A stretch of DNA of 64,000 nucleotides from SAR324 cluster bacterium (GCA_028281495.1 JANQJU010000031.1:62001-126000), one strand, 5' to 3'; positions 38,001 through 46,214 are shown, counted from the stretch's first letter. Notes: generated by a model from the sequence alone, not told the origin. Numbers and translations: made by a program.

Positions 38001-38866
38001 CGAGAGTAGGTTTTCAGTCGGTAAGGTAAGGAGGTCGGCAGTTGGTTCAAGCCTTCGGCTTGGACGGGAGTTTCGGGATGCAAGTCTTTTAAGGCCAGGT
38101 TGTTTTGCTGCTCACTGAGATAGGTTTGAATTTGGTCTTCATACACTTGCAGCGGGTTTTTGTGCATCCGGCTGGTATCTTGGTTTTGATAGGCCCGATA
38201 ATAAGCCTCATAATCAAAGGTGAGCGTGTCCAGCAAATCGAGGGAATGGGGAGACGGAGTCTTGAACTTGAAAGAAGGATCCAGCTCGACCCATTGGCAA
38301 TGTTCTGGGGTGCTATAGCAATCGATCAGCTCATGCTCTCCGGTGACCGCACTTTTGGGAACAAAGGCTTCCACCCACACATGGTGAGACAGAAAAAGTG
38401 CATCAAAACTGATGTAAACATCATGATCTAGAGTGGCCAACATACTAACCGCATCATTGGGGTTGTCTAACCCCAGCCATTGCCCTACTTCGTCTACCGG
38501 AATGATGACCTCTCCTGTGACGTAGCGAGCTGGAATGTTTTGAGACCGCAACATGGCGATGAGCAAGGCCGAGAGATCGATATTGTTGGCTCCTCCGCTG
38601 AAAAAAGTGTTGATGGAATTGCTGCGTGAACCAGAATAGGGATAGAAATCATACAGATTTCGAACATATTGATAGATCGCCAACGGGGTATGCAGTTCGG
38701 AAGCCTTCGCTTTCAATGGCTGCGCACGTTCTGAAGCAAATAGAATCTCTGACGTTTCTTGTAAGGCCGGATACAATTCGCTTTGGGTGGTCGCATACAG
38801 AGCGTGCGACCCTACCCAGACACACAAAAGGAAGCAAACCAGCCATCGGCACATGGCATAAAACAT
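32033..38866 (-). CDS. Giant secreted transglutaminase-like/PKD protein with toxin-like C-terminus
   Basis: 2277 residues. The signal peptide (about 1-26) ends near HALYA. Residues ~60-210 form a transglutaminase-like domain with its His (HVWVEAF) and Asp (LDPSFK), but the position of the catalytic Cys reads GANNIDLSALL. The first ~800 residues are paralogous to the upstream protein. 'GWN' modules follow (GWNRIPTKY, GWNAIELFS), then a PKD domain near 1400-1440 (ILWDFGDGQFSNSNQ). The last ~470 residues have a hydrophobic helical segment (about 1890-1990) and an A+T-richer C-terminal ~115-residue domain (GRKHVFDFIRQ, FRIIKETLETGQV, SIVTVKIQ), an arrangement seen in polymorphic toxins. It is the last gene of a five-gene operon, 23 bp after the preceding one. 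No immunity gene follows; the sigma factor gene converges from the other side. Confidence 0.75.
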   Translation of the reverse strand: MFYAMCRWLVCFLLCVWVGSHALYATTQSELYPALQETSEILFASERAQPLKAKASELHTPLAIYQYVRNLYDFYPYSGSRSNSINTFFSGGANNIDLSALLIAMLRSQNIPARYVTGEVIIPVDEVGQWLGLDNPNDAVSMLATLDHDVYISFDALFLSHHVWVEAFVPKSAVTGEHELIDCYSTPEHCQWVELDPSFKFKTPSPHSLDLLDTLTFDYEAYYRAYQNQDTSRMHKNPLQVYEDQIQTYLSEQQNNLALKDLHPETPVQAEGLNQLPTSLPYRLKTYSRRYISLEEHDDEARQTNRLNEIWARFLEVTITKATPSGEADPSVTIFEKQALMLSDLSLDAVRLEFETCGPGCVESQLRVGERIAATQTLANGELQWGDRVHIAMEESIERTTESGKRFANTHVGVVGGQYVLGVGDLNSNWQQVKWSVDQLFETQQALHIQADGNGNLFVDSNDNGTRETDEAWLQDAPETNKQLLARFLEVGNRLYFYQMWEARQRIGDYHQIPPSYLALAVLGTVHEVQYLDGVVQAFQPEGMVISVQILTSSLWHRKKDLSLAHRDKNMELLGIIGSVYEHQLWEQLTSYAGISAVGGIQQALDQGAELLEVNTAQSPSSLDNFYTKTGFSASPPAGWNPAVWELFNTRPMSWEPSDTSNEETGLTVLQTVVDGNTSEARRGLHASSAQQHAWYRSISQISQSLQSRIQQEGGSCQVTSPGIQFGGQTYTGACVEVLQALETAYLQQTETPSHAFFDQNPNELNGQEGFQPDIHQYRETSQPQEAHNAQLVQLVRDRSLLENKKFILASQRTLGSQGATTVYIERPGSYIVSNDHFHADGGFVSAGPQAAQRPPFLPPTGTNLPENHWDVSIQNSFFPTIKFQDGWNRIPTKYLASPFSPEALLPLRNKQEVQSYVVMQNQEGQWKGWEMGGGIANVNAYNQMNMPELRQIDVNQPLWIALWASDTVELPVSAVGGIITDSPFQRVSSPGNLAVEDYWVTPSTYWPQRKQSYRLRPGWNAIELFSDTQPWELLIYSYFLVAGTERSNYQSAREALVFWQNPSDQWASWTDFGPVEGSPNLETFHTEKTLWVYNNLNLYVMIVETLPVMPQIRGIDVTFSMLERDKRTEYTIRPPQDPSHTMSTLYVHSHESYLARYRHFGFVASSPKWHKGCGWRDGVVIGEENHVSFFMVREGKNPNYDDVYFNKPRVYNIEAFCGDSTWGYRIVVFKAEMQSHGKIIEANSFYNLRNEQGLSDLSVRLEPQPIQGNVEWTFRLSTEEEDNAIFLRTELPADQYWHLKAALQDLNLEGTVQISWSLHAPDAERLPEGSREQIRYKWRSSSFLVTEGDPVELVKTQVTEELQQVLQTTKVENQLLGEELWVQSGHTFQFSFDNLPDLGGTYEILWDFGDGQFSNSNQVSHQYDAPGTYEVTVRITCTGCSQPLGRGNNYVEATTNFKVQVSEIAPGPNGESIFVLPPPSDGNSNNATSGVAKVPLGIQDGTSNDGLSGWKGTSVNATEDSKLVSVEVERYGGTKVIEQTICVPKQATLLEFTYYSTYRVCLASSCRTTFKVKISAPRTALATYTLFDSTDIISFPYTPAKASLPISQFAGLCGVNIQFEYRLQGQDHSDLFLSHIQTNSTNDAKLNIPIDSVTSRDRLVQASFEVPSSLDLNAFSFQFQKSDQSFGPYYLNDLVIQEGPDAFFQNGTNISPQARNQEVFVVRDANNSRKFHVYALFDTYGPILFQLKVGSNELASLPLTLSPSEGFRGCLGFADQFIHDGTLSTSRIVPRPDDPPSGFKERGLVLPVVAPLLIRDCNTEEWQIAEGFLKGFADGVADDAEAVQEVLSAFADPIKRASELYQTFQLLLDADVEALINKALKDILIAKDQAIQWVANAPDLEKAYVKGYVLGYVSEQVLSTVITAPIGGVVVRGAINAVKGSQIVLSSLSKAKAFTLRVFGFVSMGLGKAELTSLKDMLSNLKKKPVNPDCDLFRVSALDLPCDRKVAEFLEERYGDDDWQERMQLIESLTGKKSGPEVEGMLNKLAELTARLGSGTADRLPEGAIEGFFRIAKHLDDGNFSTQKLVNDFGDSPSLSEGLEKLRTIDLDIIDQVKQARNLNIYDDLSLVSKLGEYLQLIKNEFKSDVINDESPFRLIKGYKRDEISVDVNLSGDAISGLAVMKEGDNSFGRKHVFDFIRQNDTITRAQQIINAELVGVSSNQDVFRIIKETLETGQVITQNKLIKNFPNQKGETKTIEVVLGDRAGSKGSIVTVKIQ

Positions 38867-38889
38867 GGGACCTCTTATTCTAAATAGAG

Positions 38890-41800
38890 TTATTCGTCAG
38901 GAGAACGTCGGGGGGCTTCTCGACGTTGCATCAAAATTGGGCGAGCGGGTCGGAATTTATCCGTGATGACCGGTTGCGGTTCTAAACGTTGAATCCATTG
39001 TTCCAATTCCGCGGATTGCTGCGTTAGATCGCCTTCTAAAAGCGCTTCAATCCCTTGGGTGATTTCACGAGTTTTCTCTTCGGCTTGTGTCGCAATCACT
39101 GCTTCCGTAATCGTCAAAGGAGCGGTGGTTGTTGGTTGGCCGATTCGTCGTTGACGCTGGTTGGTAGAGGGCTGTTTGAGTTGCTCCAAGGCCTGCCGCA
39201 CTTGATCGATGGTCTGTTGCCGTGAAACGCGACTTGTTCTTGATGTTGGTTTTTTCAATGCTCTGAGGCCATTTTGGAGTTGCCTCAGCGTTCTGGCCTG
39301 TGCAGAAGCATCCACGTCGTCTGCGGAAGCATTGGCACGTACTAAGGCTCCTCCTAAGGACACCAACCGCGAAGCGGGGCCATGTCCTAGACGGGGCAGC
39401 GGGTCGTGAACAAACCCTCGTCGTGCAGGGGCCTGGTTGACTGGAACAAAGCTGACCGCAATCGACAATGGCGATTCCGAGGCTTCGGTCGGCAATTCAT
39501 CCAACATCAAAACCCAAAAGCCTTCATTGGCTTCCAGTTCGGTCAAGGACGATGGGTAGGCTTGATGCCATGCAGGGGGGCTGCTGGGAGAAACCCAAAC
39601 TTTCCAAACTCCATTTTGGAGTTGAAACACTAGAAATGCTTTTCCGTCCCATCCGGCAAGCTGGCTCCATTCTTCAAAAGAAGGCATGTCTGCTGGAAAG
39701 GTGGGGATGTAATTCCACCCGGTTTGCACCTCCAGCTGGGAGGATTGGCCATCTTCTGAGAGTTCCCATTGAGTCACGTATAGAAAGTTATGCTCTTCTG
39801 GGGGATCTACCGACCAAACCCAACGCAAGTTGCCTGTTTCGAGATGGGGGCTGGTTTGAATCCACATCCCTTGATCGACATCCAAGGTTTGCATGGCATG
39901 GAGCTGAGTTCCCCACCAGCGATTGATCTGAGCCAATTGCGTTTGCATTTCCGCTAGGGAAACACCTCGTTCCCACACATGCCATTCACCTCCTTGCTGC
40001 TGCCACACGGTAAATACTATCGGTTCAGGCCACAATCGCCCCGAGTTGAAATAGGCTTCGGGAGAGATTGCATCGGCCAGTTGGGGCGTTAACAAAGGCG
40101 AAGGCGGTAGGTAGTTCCACCCAGATTCCAATTCCAGTTGAGGGTTGGTGATAAAATCTTGAGGAATGTCTACCGTATAATCCGCTATGTTTTCCGGTGG
40201 AGTGCTTTCCAGTTGAATGGCCTCTCCCGGATTGACGTAGCTGCCTGAGACTGAAAAAAAGCCATTCTGCACCGTTAGCTGTCTGTCCTCAATGCGAGGA
40301 CTGGATCCCTGTTCCATCAATGGAAACACGAGGACATCGTCAGACACCCAGGCCTTAGAAACCATCCGATAGGTTTTTTCATAAGTCATGGAAGCTCTCA
40401 AACGGTCTCGTAAGAGTTGGAGCCATTCGGTGGGGAGGGCATTTGTGGGAAGGTCCGTGGTTCGGTACAGGAAGTCTTCTGGATCAAAACCAGTGAGGGC
40501 ATCTAAAAAATGGACGGGAGGGAAAAATCGATTCCGTTCAATATACTGTGCCTTCATAAAAGGCTCATGCAACTGGCATGGAAACCAACAAGTTCTATAA
40601 AACATCGACTTATAATACTGAAAATCTTCGTAATAATAGTAAGCACGCCATGGGTTAGATGATTGATAATTTCGATATTGAAAAAGATAGTAATCCGCTT
40701 GGTTGAGGTAGTAAAACAACCTTGCCCAGCCTAAGAGCCTGTTTCCAATTTCTGCGGTATATTCCAATCCCTGAGAGCGCCATGAATTAACCGGGGGAAT
40801 GATACGAGGCCAAAAGATATCAAAAGAGGAAGCTCCTTCTGCAGGTAACGTGAGCCGCAAATCAGTTCCGAAGGTATACAGCTCATACCAGCTTGAATAA
40901 GTGGAAGGGGGGGTTTCAGAAAATCCCAAAGCTTTCCAGCTTTCTGTCAAATCTTGCCGATTGTCGATTTCCACCCATTCCCCATCCTGGGCAAGGGCCG
41001 TTTGTGCTCCTCGAACAAACGATACAGAATCATAGCCTGTCACATCTTGCCATGCTTCATGGCTGAGAGCGGATTGAATATGTTGAAGCAGTTCAAGATG
41101 GTAGTCCCTGGATGGCTCTGTATTGCCATTATAAACAACCGGTCCGTAGTTCAGGCCAGAAACATCCATGACCCATCCCCCTGGTTTTTGTTGGATGATA
41201 TTATTTAAATAGTTGCTCATTTCTTGGATCGCTCCCAACCAGACAACCTCTGTTTCCACAGAGGTTGTGAACTGATGCAAGGCATCCAAACGATCCCGAG
41301 CTTCCCGCATTTGCACAAGATACAATTGCCCCACCAGCCCCAACATGCGTTGATTGAGAAAATCCAAGACAGTCGCATTGGGTTTGCCTTCGTTGGCATC
41401 TTGAGCTTGATTGCGATTGCCATCCCAATACAACTCCCCTTGATCGTTCACTTGTAACGATTCTTGTTCGTAGAGTGCTTCGAGTTGCTGCGTGGCTCGT
41501 TCTACCTTTTGCCAACTCGCATCATATCCGCCAAAGGCTAAATGATAGTCACCTATCGTGACGGCCCTTTTGTATCGGCGGATGTCATACCGTTGATGCT
41601 CATACTGATTCAATGCATTATCCACCACGATGTCGAAGTACATCTCGCTGTCGAAGTGTAGTTTTGGTTGTTCGAACTCGGTCGTCCAAGTTTTATTACC
41701 GACCTGAAAATGGAAAGCGACGCAAGTGCCGTTGCATCCCAAGCGAATCTGGAATGTCAATGATTCCCAACTCAGGTAAGACCGTAAGAGTGGTTGATTT

Positions 41801-42924
41801 AAGATAAGCTCTCCTGCGGTTCCATCATTTTGCACTTTACGAATTTGGAGTGTGACAAATTTGGCCCAAGGCAAATCCGGAAAAGCCGCATCATGTTCCG
41901 CCAAGGTTTCATAATGCTTTTGCTCCGCAATGAAGTAGGGGAAATCCACAATCGGATTAGTCGAGCTTTCCGGAACGATTCGTTTTTCTGCTTGGACTTC
42001 ATCCGCACTCATTCCGGGATAATCTGGCTCCAAATATTGTTGAATTCGGGCTTCATAGATATCGAGCGGATTGTGCTCTGGATGGGTGAACGCGTCCTGA
42101 GTAAACGCTTGGTAGTAACTTTCGATATCCAACAAGGAGGGATTGAGATCATAGACGCTTTCTACATCAGTGAGTCCTAGCGAGGGGGTCGTCGTGACAT
42201 GCTTAAAAGAGGGGTCCCAATTCACCCAAGAACACAAGTGAGGGGTTTGTCGACAATTGGTATCAGCATCAGCATTTGGATCGGTTGGCAAACGAACTTG
42301 TACCCAAGTATGAACCAGACCGATCTTCTCAGAATTGATCGTGACCAACTGAGTTTCCCCCAGGGTGTCTCTTAAGAGTTCATAAGCCTTTTGTGAATCC
42401 TTAATTCCTAGCCATTGGCTCAAATCTTCATATCCTAAGTGGATGACTCCCGAAGCATATCGAGCCTGAAGGTTTCGTGAACGCAGCATCGTGATGAGCA
42501 ACGTGGCTAAGTCCACATCATTGCCCTGTCCTGCAAAAAATGTGGTGAGGATACTTTGGCGGGTCCCATGATATGGCGCGTAATGGTAGTTGTTGCGGAC
42601 ATAGTGATAGATCGACAATGCATCGTTCAATTCCCCTGCTTTTAGATGCAACTGGGAAAACAAAGGGGAATACACAGAAGGATCCCCAGCATCTAATGAC
42701 GAAGGAGGTCCTACCCAAGTATCTTCTGGGGGAGGCGGCGTTTGTACAGGAGGCGTGTAACTTCCCGGCACTTCGGGAAGAAGCCGCAATGGCACTCCAC
42801 TGGGTAAAAAGATCAATGCTGGTTCTGATTCTGTTTCAGCCGCCCATCCTACATTTCCAGATAGCACTCCCAGGCACAGCACCATACTCAACATCAATTG
42901 ACTGAGACGTGTTCGAACGATCAT
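38890..42924 (-). CDS. Secreted transglutaminase-like giant protein
   Basis: 1344 residues from the ATG at 42924, which overlaps the upstream stop in ATGA and has GGAGG before it; a frame-open extension upstream runs inside the previous gene. A signal peptide (hydrophobic core about 9-22, ending WAA) is followed by a proline-rich stretch, then a transglutaminase-like domain: IYHYVRNNYHYAPYHG, GNDVDLATLLITMLRSRN, HTWVQVRL, WDPSFKHV. His and Asp are kept but the Cys position is Asp (GNDVD). 'GWN' modules (GWNYLPPSP, GWNYIPTFP) and a long charged, Gln/Arg-rich C-terminal helix follow. The N-terminal ~800 residues are a paralogue of the next gene's, so the pair arose by tandem duplication. Probably an envelope or extracellular protein of unknown action. 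Confidence 0.78.
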   Translation of the reverse strand: MIVRTRLSQLMLSMVLCLGVLSGNVGWAAETESEPALIFLPSGVPLRLLPEVPGSYTPPVQTPPPPEDTWVGPPSSLDAGDPSVYSPLFSQLHLKAGELNDALSIYHYVRNNYHYAPYHGTRQSILTTFFAGQGNDVDLATLLITMLRSRNLQARYASGVIHLGYEDLSQWLGIKDSQKAYELLRDTLGETQLVTINSEKIGLVHTWVQVRLPTDPNADADTNCRQTPHLCSWVNWDPSFKHVTTTPSLGLTDVESVYDLNPSLLDIESYYQAFTQDAFTHPEHNPLDIYEARIQQYLEPDYPGMSADEVQAEKRIVPESSTNPIVDFPYFIAEQKHYETLAEHDAAFPDLPWAKFVTLQIRKVQNDGTAGELILNQPLLRSYLSWESLTFQIRLGCNGTCVAFHFQVGNKTWTTEFEQPKLHFDSEMYFDIVVDNALNQYEHQRYDIRRYKRAVTIGDYHLAFGGYDASWQKVERATQQLEALYEQESLQVNDQGELYWDGNRNQAQDANEGKPNATVLDFLNQRMLGLVGQLYLVQMREARDRLDALHQFTTSVETEVVWLGAIQEMSNYLNNIIQQKPGGWVMDVSGLNYGPVVYNGNTEPSRDYHLELLQHIQSALSHEAWQDVTGYDSVSFVRGAQTALAQDGEWVEIDNRQDLTESWKALGFSETPPSTYSSWYELYTFGTDLRLTLPAEGASSFDIFWPRIIPPVNSWRSQGLEYTAEIGNRLLGWARLFYYLNQADYYLFQYRNYQSSNPWRAYYYYEDFQYYKSMFYRTCWFPCQLHEPFMKAQYIERNRFFPPVHFLDALTGFDPEDFLYRTTDLPTNALPTEWLQLLRDRLRASMTYEKTYRMVSKAWVSDDVLVFPLMEQGSSPRIEDRQLTVQNGFFSVSGSYVNPGEAIQLESTPPENIADYTVDIPQDFITNPQLELESGWNYLPPSPLLTPQLADAISPEAYFNSGRLWPEPIVFTVWQQQGGEWHVWERGVSLAEMQTQLAQINRWWGTQLHAMQTLDVDQGMWIQTSPHLETGNLRWVWSVDPPEEHNFLYVTQWELSEDGQSSQLEVQTGWNYIPTFPADMPSFEEWSQLAGWDGKAFLVFQLQNGVWKVWVSPSSPPAWHQAYPSSLTELEANEGFWVLMLDELPTEASESPLSIAVSFVPVNQAPARRGFVHDPLPRLGHGPASRLVSLGGALVRANASADDVDASAQARTLRQLQNGLRALKKPTSRTSRVSRQQTIDQVRQALEQLKQPSTNQRQRRIGQPTTTAPLTITEAVIATQAEEKTREITQGIEALLEGDLTQQSAELEQWIQRLEPQPVITDKFRPARPILMQRREAPRRSPDE

Positions 42925-44519
42925 TGTTGTGCCTCCGATGACTGACGTTCTGACCATCGGGTTTGTAAGATTGCACCTCCGATGGATTGGATTTGGAAAA
43001 CTCGACGGACCCCCAAACGATCCGATAAACGAGAACGGCGTTCGATCTGTTGTGGAACTTCTGCGAGTGCACGACCACTGCTTCTTCGAGCAGAGGATGG
43101 CAAAGGACCGACTAACATTTCCCACGTGATCCACTGTGAACGTTGAGGAATTGTTTCTTCTAACGTACGAGCCAGATGCCTTGTTGTTCCCGTTGAAGTT
43201 TCTGTAGGAGGAGTAGGAATCTCGGTTGGCGGACGTATAATCTGTGACACAAATGCCGAAACATCATCCGCACATTCTCCACTGCATGTCGAAGAGGCAT
43301 TCCCGAACGAATGGCTGTTTACAAATTGCGCTAAAGACGCTGCGTCATCACACGAAACACAATTCCTTAAATCTGGAGCTGTGTCGCCCTCTCCTGAAGC
43401 GCCATGACATTCTGCACAATGGAGGATGTACAACTGTCCTCCAATCAATATATCTCCTGACTCCTCAACCGCCGTAACTTGTCCCTCCCCCGGTTCCCCA
43501 TCGAGAGAAGCAATAGGGTCTATTGGGACCAAATCTTGAGAAACGTCGGGAGCTGGGGTGACATCTAAGGTCACATCAGGAACTTTCGCAATCACCTCTT
43601 CCAATAAAGGTGTCGGTTCTGCCGCATGCATTTGAACGAATAATTCCTTCAAGGATTGAGGAGCGGATTCTGATTCGAGGGTGCGTCCTGTTGACAAAGT
43701 CGACCGACGAGCAGTTGGCAAGGAAGCGCCGTCTGCCTGTTGATTAAAAATTTCTCGAAAGGAAGGCTCTTGAGAGAGATCGTTGAGTGGAAAATCCAAC
43801 CAATAATGCCAAAGAACATCCGTGGCATGGCGGCCTTTTTGAGCCGCATATTGGTCCAAGCTTGTCAGGAGCGAGTGATTTATTTCATGTTCAGCTCCTG
43901 GTTGTAGAAAGCCATCAACAGTTACTTGAGAGCCAAATATCCGTTCTACGATTGGCTTTCCATGAGCGTATAGGTCAGAAGAACGAATCGTTTTTAAGCG
44001 ATCCAGCACTTGCTCTCGATCCCAAGTTTTTCCTGGCACAGCGCCTAAGAGGTCCTGAACGATCACTGTGGTCACTGCGTTGACCGCTACTTGAGAATCG
44101 GAAAGGACACTCCATAGTATAGATTCGTCGTTTTGCTGAATCAGCAATAACGCAGGCAATTGCGACGGCATCAGATCCAAACGATATGTTCCTTGGGATT
44201 CTAGGGCAGCAACATTGGTTTGCACCCGACCATCTGCATGAATCAAACTCAGACTTCTCTGGACAGTGGAAGAGGATGTGCTCGACGCACTGGATGCCCT
44301 CGATTCCGATGGGGTTTCCGAGAAAGTGACCACCCCCTCAAACACAACCGCCGATGGGGCCGACTGCACCTCTGTCGGTGGTGTGGTGGATGACGAAGCC
44401 ACCGAGCTTTCCGAAGCCACCGAGCTTTCTTGGGATTCCTGCCCTTGGTCACAAGCCAGCAACCCGAGAATGACGAATCCAATCCAGATCCGAGCAGCCA
44501 GTTTTTGAATACTTCGCAT
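42921..44519 (-). CDS. Lipoprotein with a single c-type haem motif
   Basis: 532 residues from the ATG at 44519 (an earlier in-frame start at 44591 would overlap the upstream gene). The lipobox LGLLAC is followed by a Ser/Thr/Glu-rich tether, so it is a lipid-anchored envelope protein. A c-type haem motif CAECH lies near residue 370 (LHCAECHGASGEGD), then NCVSC and CSGEC. In related small cytochromes a Met-Pro before the last Cys pair supplies the distal ligand; here that stretch reads NSHSFGNASS, with no Met but a His. An Arg/Ser-rich tail follows. Role unknown: electron transfer or sensing on the cell surface. It overlaps the next gene by 4 bp. Confidence 0.75.
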   Translation of the reverse strand: MRSIQKLAARIWIGFVILGLLACDQGQESQESSVASESSVASSSTTPPTEVQSAPSAVVFEGVVTFSETPSESRASSASSTSSSTVQRSLSLIHADGRVQTNVAALESQGTYRLDLMPSQLPALLLIQQNDESILWSVLSDSQVAVNAVTTVIVQDLLGAVPGKTWDREQVLDRLKTIRSSDLYAHGKPIVERIFGSQVTVDGFLQPGAEHEINHSLLTSLDQYAAQKGRHATDVLWHYWLDFPLNDLSQEPSFREIFNQQADGASLPTARRSTLSTGRTLESESAPQSLKELFVQMHAAEPTPLLEEVIAKVPDVTLDVTPAPDVSQDLVPIDPIASLDGEPGEGQVTAVEESGDILIGGQLYILHCAECHGASGEGDTAPDLRNCVSCDDAASLAQFVNSHSFGNASSTCSGECADDVSAFVSQIIRPPTEIPTPPTETSTGTTRHLARTLEETIPQRSQWITWEMLVGPLPSSARRSSGRALAEVPQQIERRSRLSDRLGVRRVFQIQSIGGAILQTRWSERQSSEAQQ

Positions 44520-44536
44520 AATTACAATCTCACTCT

Positions 44537-44890
44537 TCAGGGGTACAAGGTCACGTTGATGAATTGAGGAAGCGAATTGGAATCCTGGCACTCCTCAACC
44601 TCCAATTGCATTCGTTTGTTTTCCAGAATGCCTGCGACCACAACGGCAGCTAAACGTTCAGGACGAGCTATTTCTGTCTTCATGGATAAGAGGGGCTGAC
44701 TATTCGAGCACCCTGTAATATTGAGGCTTGCGCTCAACTCTAACAACAAGCCACCTCCCGGTTGAAAATCGTATCGCTTGATAGGGTTAGAGGCCGTATC
44801 AACGATCTCTCCGGCATATCCGGTAGAGGGGATAAATCCACTCATGCCTAAGATTCCCAATGCGACCCAGCGTGCTATTGAACGTTTCAT
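44537..44890 (-). CDS. Small secreted protein, paralogue of the FISUMP protein's N-terminal domain
   Basis: 117 residues. A signal peptide (ending STGYA) precedes a ~90-residue domain with two cysteines (ITGCSNS and EECQDS). It aligns along its length with residues ~30-125 of the next gene upstream: both have IVDT-x2-NPI, an ER-L..V..G(I/V) segment, NKRM(Q/E)LE, a Cys, then PxF and LY. It lies 13 bp after that gene and 17 bp before the lipoprotein gene. I do not recognise the domain beyond this pair. Confidence 0.75.
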   Translation of the reverse strand: MKRSIARWVALGILGMSGFIPSTGYAGEIVDTASNPIKRYDFQPGGGLLLELSASLNITGCSNSQPLLSMKTEIARPERLAAVVVAGILENKRMQLEVEECQDSNSLPQFINVTLYP

Positions 44891-44903
44891 TGTCTCTCTT
44901 GGA

Positions 44904-46214
44904 TTAATTTTTCACACAACGGATAGCCGTCAATTCGTCCTTGACTCGGAGATTGCGTGCGACACCGGGCCAATTTTTAGAGACAACCCGATCCGTGAAA
45001 CGACTTCCATCTTCAGTCGAAGAAAGTAAAAACGCATTGTTTCCTATTCCATTGAAGTCGTTGGGTGCGGGATTGCGCTGCCCTGCCAATTGAACTTTGA
45101 AGCCCTTCGTACCTTCGAACCATTGGGTATGTACATCCCCCGAGTTTCGAATCGAATCGTTTTGGTCTGCTACAGTGGGATCCATACCATGAAAGATTTC
45201 CAATTCCTTCCACTCTGCATCGGATGGAACATGCCAACCAGAAGGGCACAACCCTCGGGAATTACCGGACTGACCTGCCATCGCATCATTCCAGTGGTAC
45301 AAAGCTCCGTAGATTTCACAATTGCTAACCGAATTACCAGGACACACCCGGTTTGCATTACTGCCATCCGGCCTTCGAGTGACTTTTAAGTTTTCGTTCA
45401 TCCAGCATTGTGTACCCAAAGACACAATGGGGTAGGTATTGCCATCCATATCTGTCACAGTCGTTCCTCCACAGACTCCTTGATCTCCTGTTCCACTGCC
45501 AGAGTCCCCCGAACCACCGGTATCACCCGAGCCACCGGAATCGCCAGTACCGCCACCAGTACTGCCCGAATCTCCAGACCCGCCGGAATCCCCGGAACCA
45601 CCCGTATCACCTCCGGTACTTCCTGAATCTCCAGACCCGCCGGAATCCCCGGAACCGCCCGTATCACCTCCGGTATTTCCTGAATCCCCGGAACCGCCCG
45701 TATCACCTCCGGTACTTCCTGAATCTCCAGACCCGCCGGAATCCCCCGAGCTACCGGATCCACCGGTATCGCCTCCAGTATTGCCCGAATCTCCGGACCC
45801 CCCGGTGTTACCCGAACCTCCAGTATTTCCGTTGTCAGCAATCATTATTTGGTCCACATAGAGGGTACTGCTCACAAATCTCGGATGATTCTGTGGTGTC
45901 GACGAACAGCCATCTAACTCTAACTCCATTCGTTTGTTAGCCATCACTCCTGACAGTACAATTGAAAACAAACGCTCGGCTCTTAAAGAGTTCGAATCCA
46001 TGACAATGGTAGCAGTTTCATTGTTACACCCTGTGTCCCGAGGTGGTTGGGCTAAATTTAAGTACAGGTCTCCGTCTTGATGGACCTTGATGCTCTGAAT
46101 AGGATTGTTGTTTGTATCCACAATTGGATCGGCTTGGGCGACATCAGTTGAGATAGGAATCAAAACGATCCAGCTGAACAATGCCACCATACTGAGCGGA
46201 GTCCGAGAAAACAT
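44904..46214 (-). CDS. Secreted FISUMP-domain protein with Gly/Ser/Asp repeat linker
   Basis: 436 residues from the ATG at 46214 (GGAG 8 bases upstream; an ATG at 46241 is a weaker choice). Order: signal peptide (ending VAQA), ~100-residue two-Cys domain shared with the small paralogue after it, a ~115-residue linker of GDSGGSGDTGG-type repeats, and a C-terminal FISUMP domain (Fibrobacter major paralogous domain): TVTDMDGNTYPIVSLG, QCWMNENLKV, GALYHWNDAM, CPSGWHVPSDAEW, AIRCVKN. FISUMP proteins are exported and often found on surfaces; their function is not established. First gene of the five-gene operon. Confidence 0.83.
   Translation of the reverse strand: MFSRTPLSMVALFSWIVLIPISTDVAQADPIVDTNNNPIQSIKVHQDGDLYLNLAQPPRDTGCNNETATIVMDSNSLRAERLFSIVLSGVMANKRMELELDGCSSTPQNHPRFVSSTLYVDQIMIADNGNTGGSGNTGGSGDSGNTGGDTGGSGSSGDSGGSGDSGSTGGDTGGSGDSGNTGGDTGGSGDSGGSGDSGSTGGDTGGSGDSGGSGDSGSTGGGTGDSGGSGDTGGSGDSGSGTGDQGVCGGTTVTDMDGNTYPIVSLGTQCWMNENLKVTRRPDGSNANRVCPGNSVSNCEIYGALYHWNDAMAGQSGNSRGLCPSGWHVPSDAEWKELEIFHGMDPTVADQNDSIRNSGDVHTQWFEGTKGFKVQLAGQRNPAPNDFNGIGNNAFLLSSTEDGSRFTDRVVSKNWPGVARNLRVKDELTAIRCVKN
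45470..45836. repeat. Gly/Ser/Asp/Thr coding repeat
   Basis: A degenerate array of 9-bp triplet modules (GGS, GDS, GDT, GNT) grouped into longer ~50-70 bp near-identical blocks, encoding the linker of the FISUMP protein. It is likely to vary in length by recombination. Confidence 0.85.

Noticed and set aside
45408..45940. Repetitive open frames on both strands over the Gly/Ser linker of the FISUMP protein
   Set aside because: Repeat DNA is open in several frames; the frame used encodes signal peptide, linker and FISUMP domain without a break.
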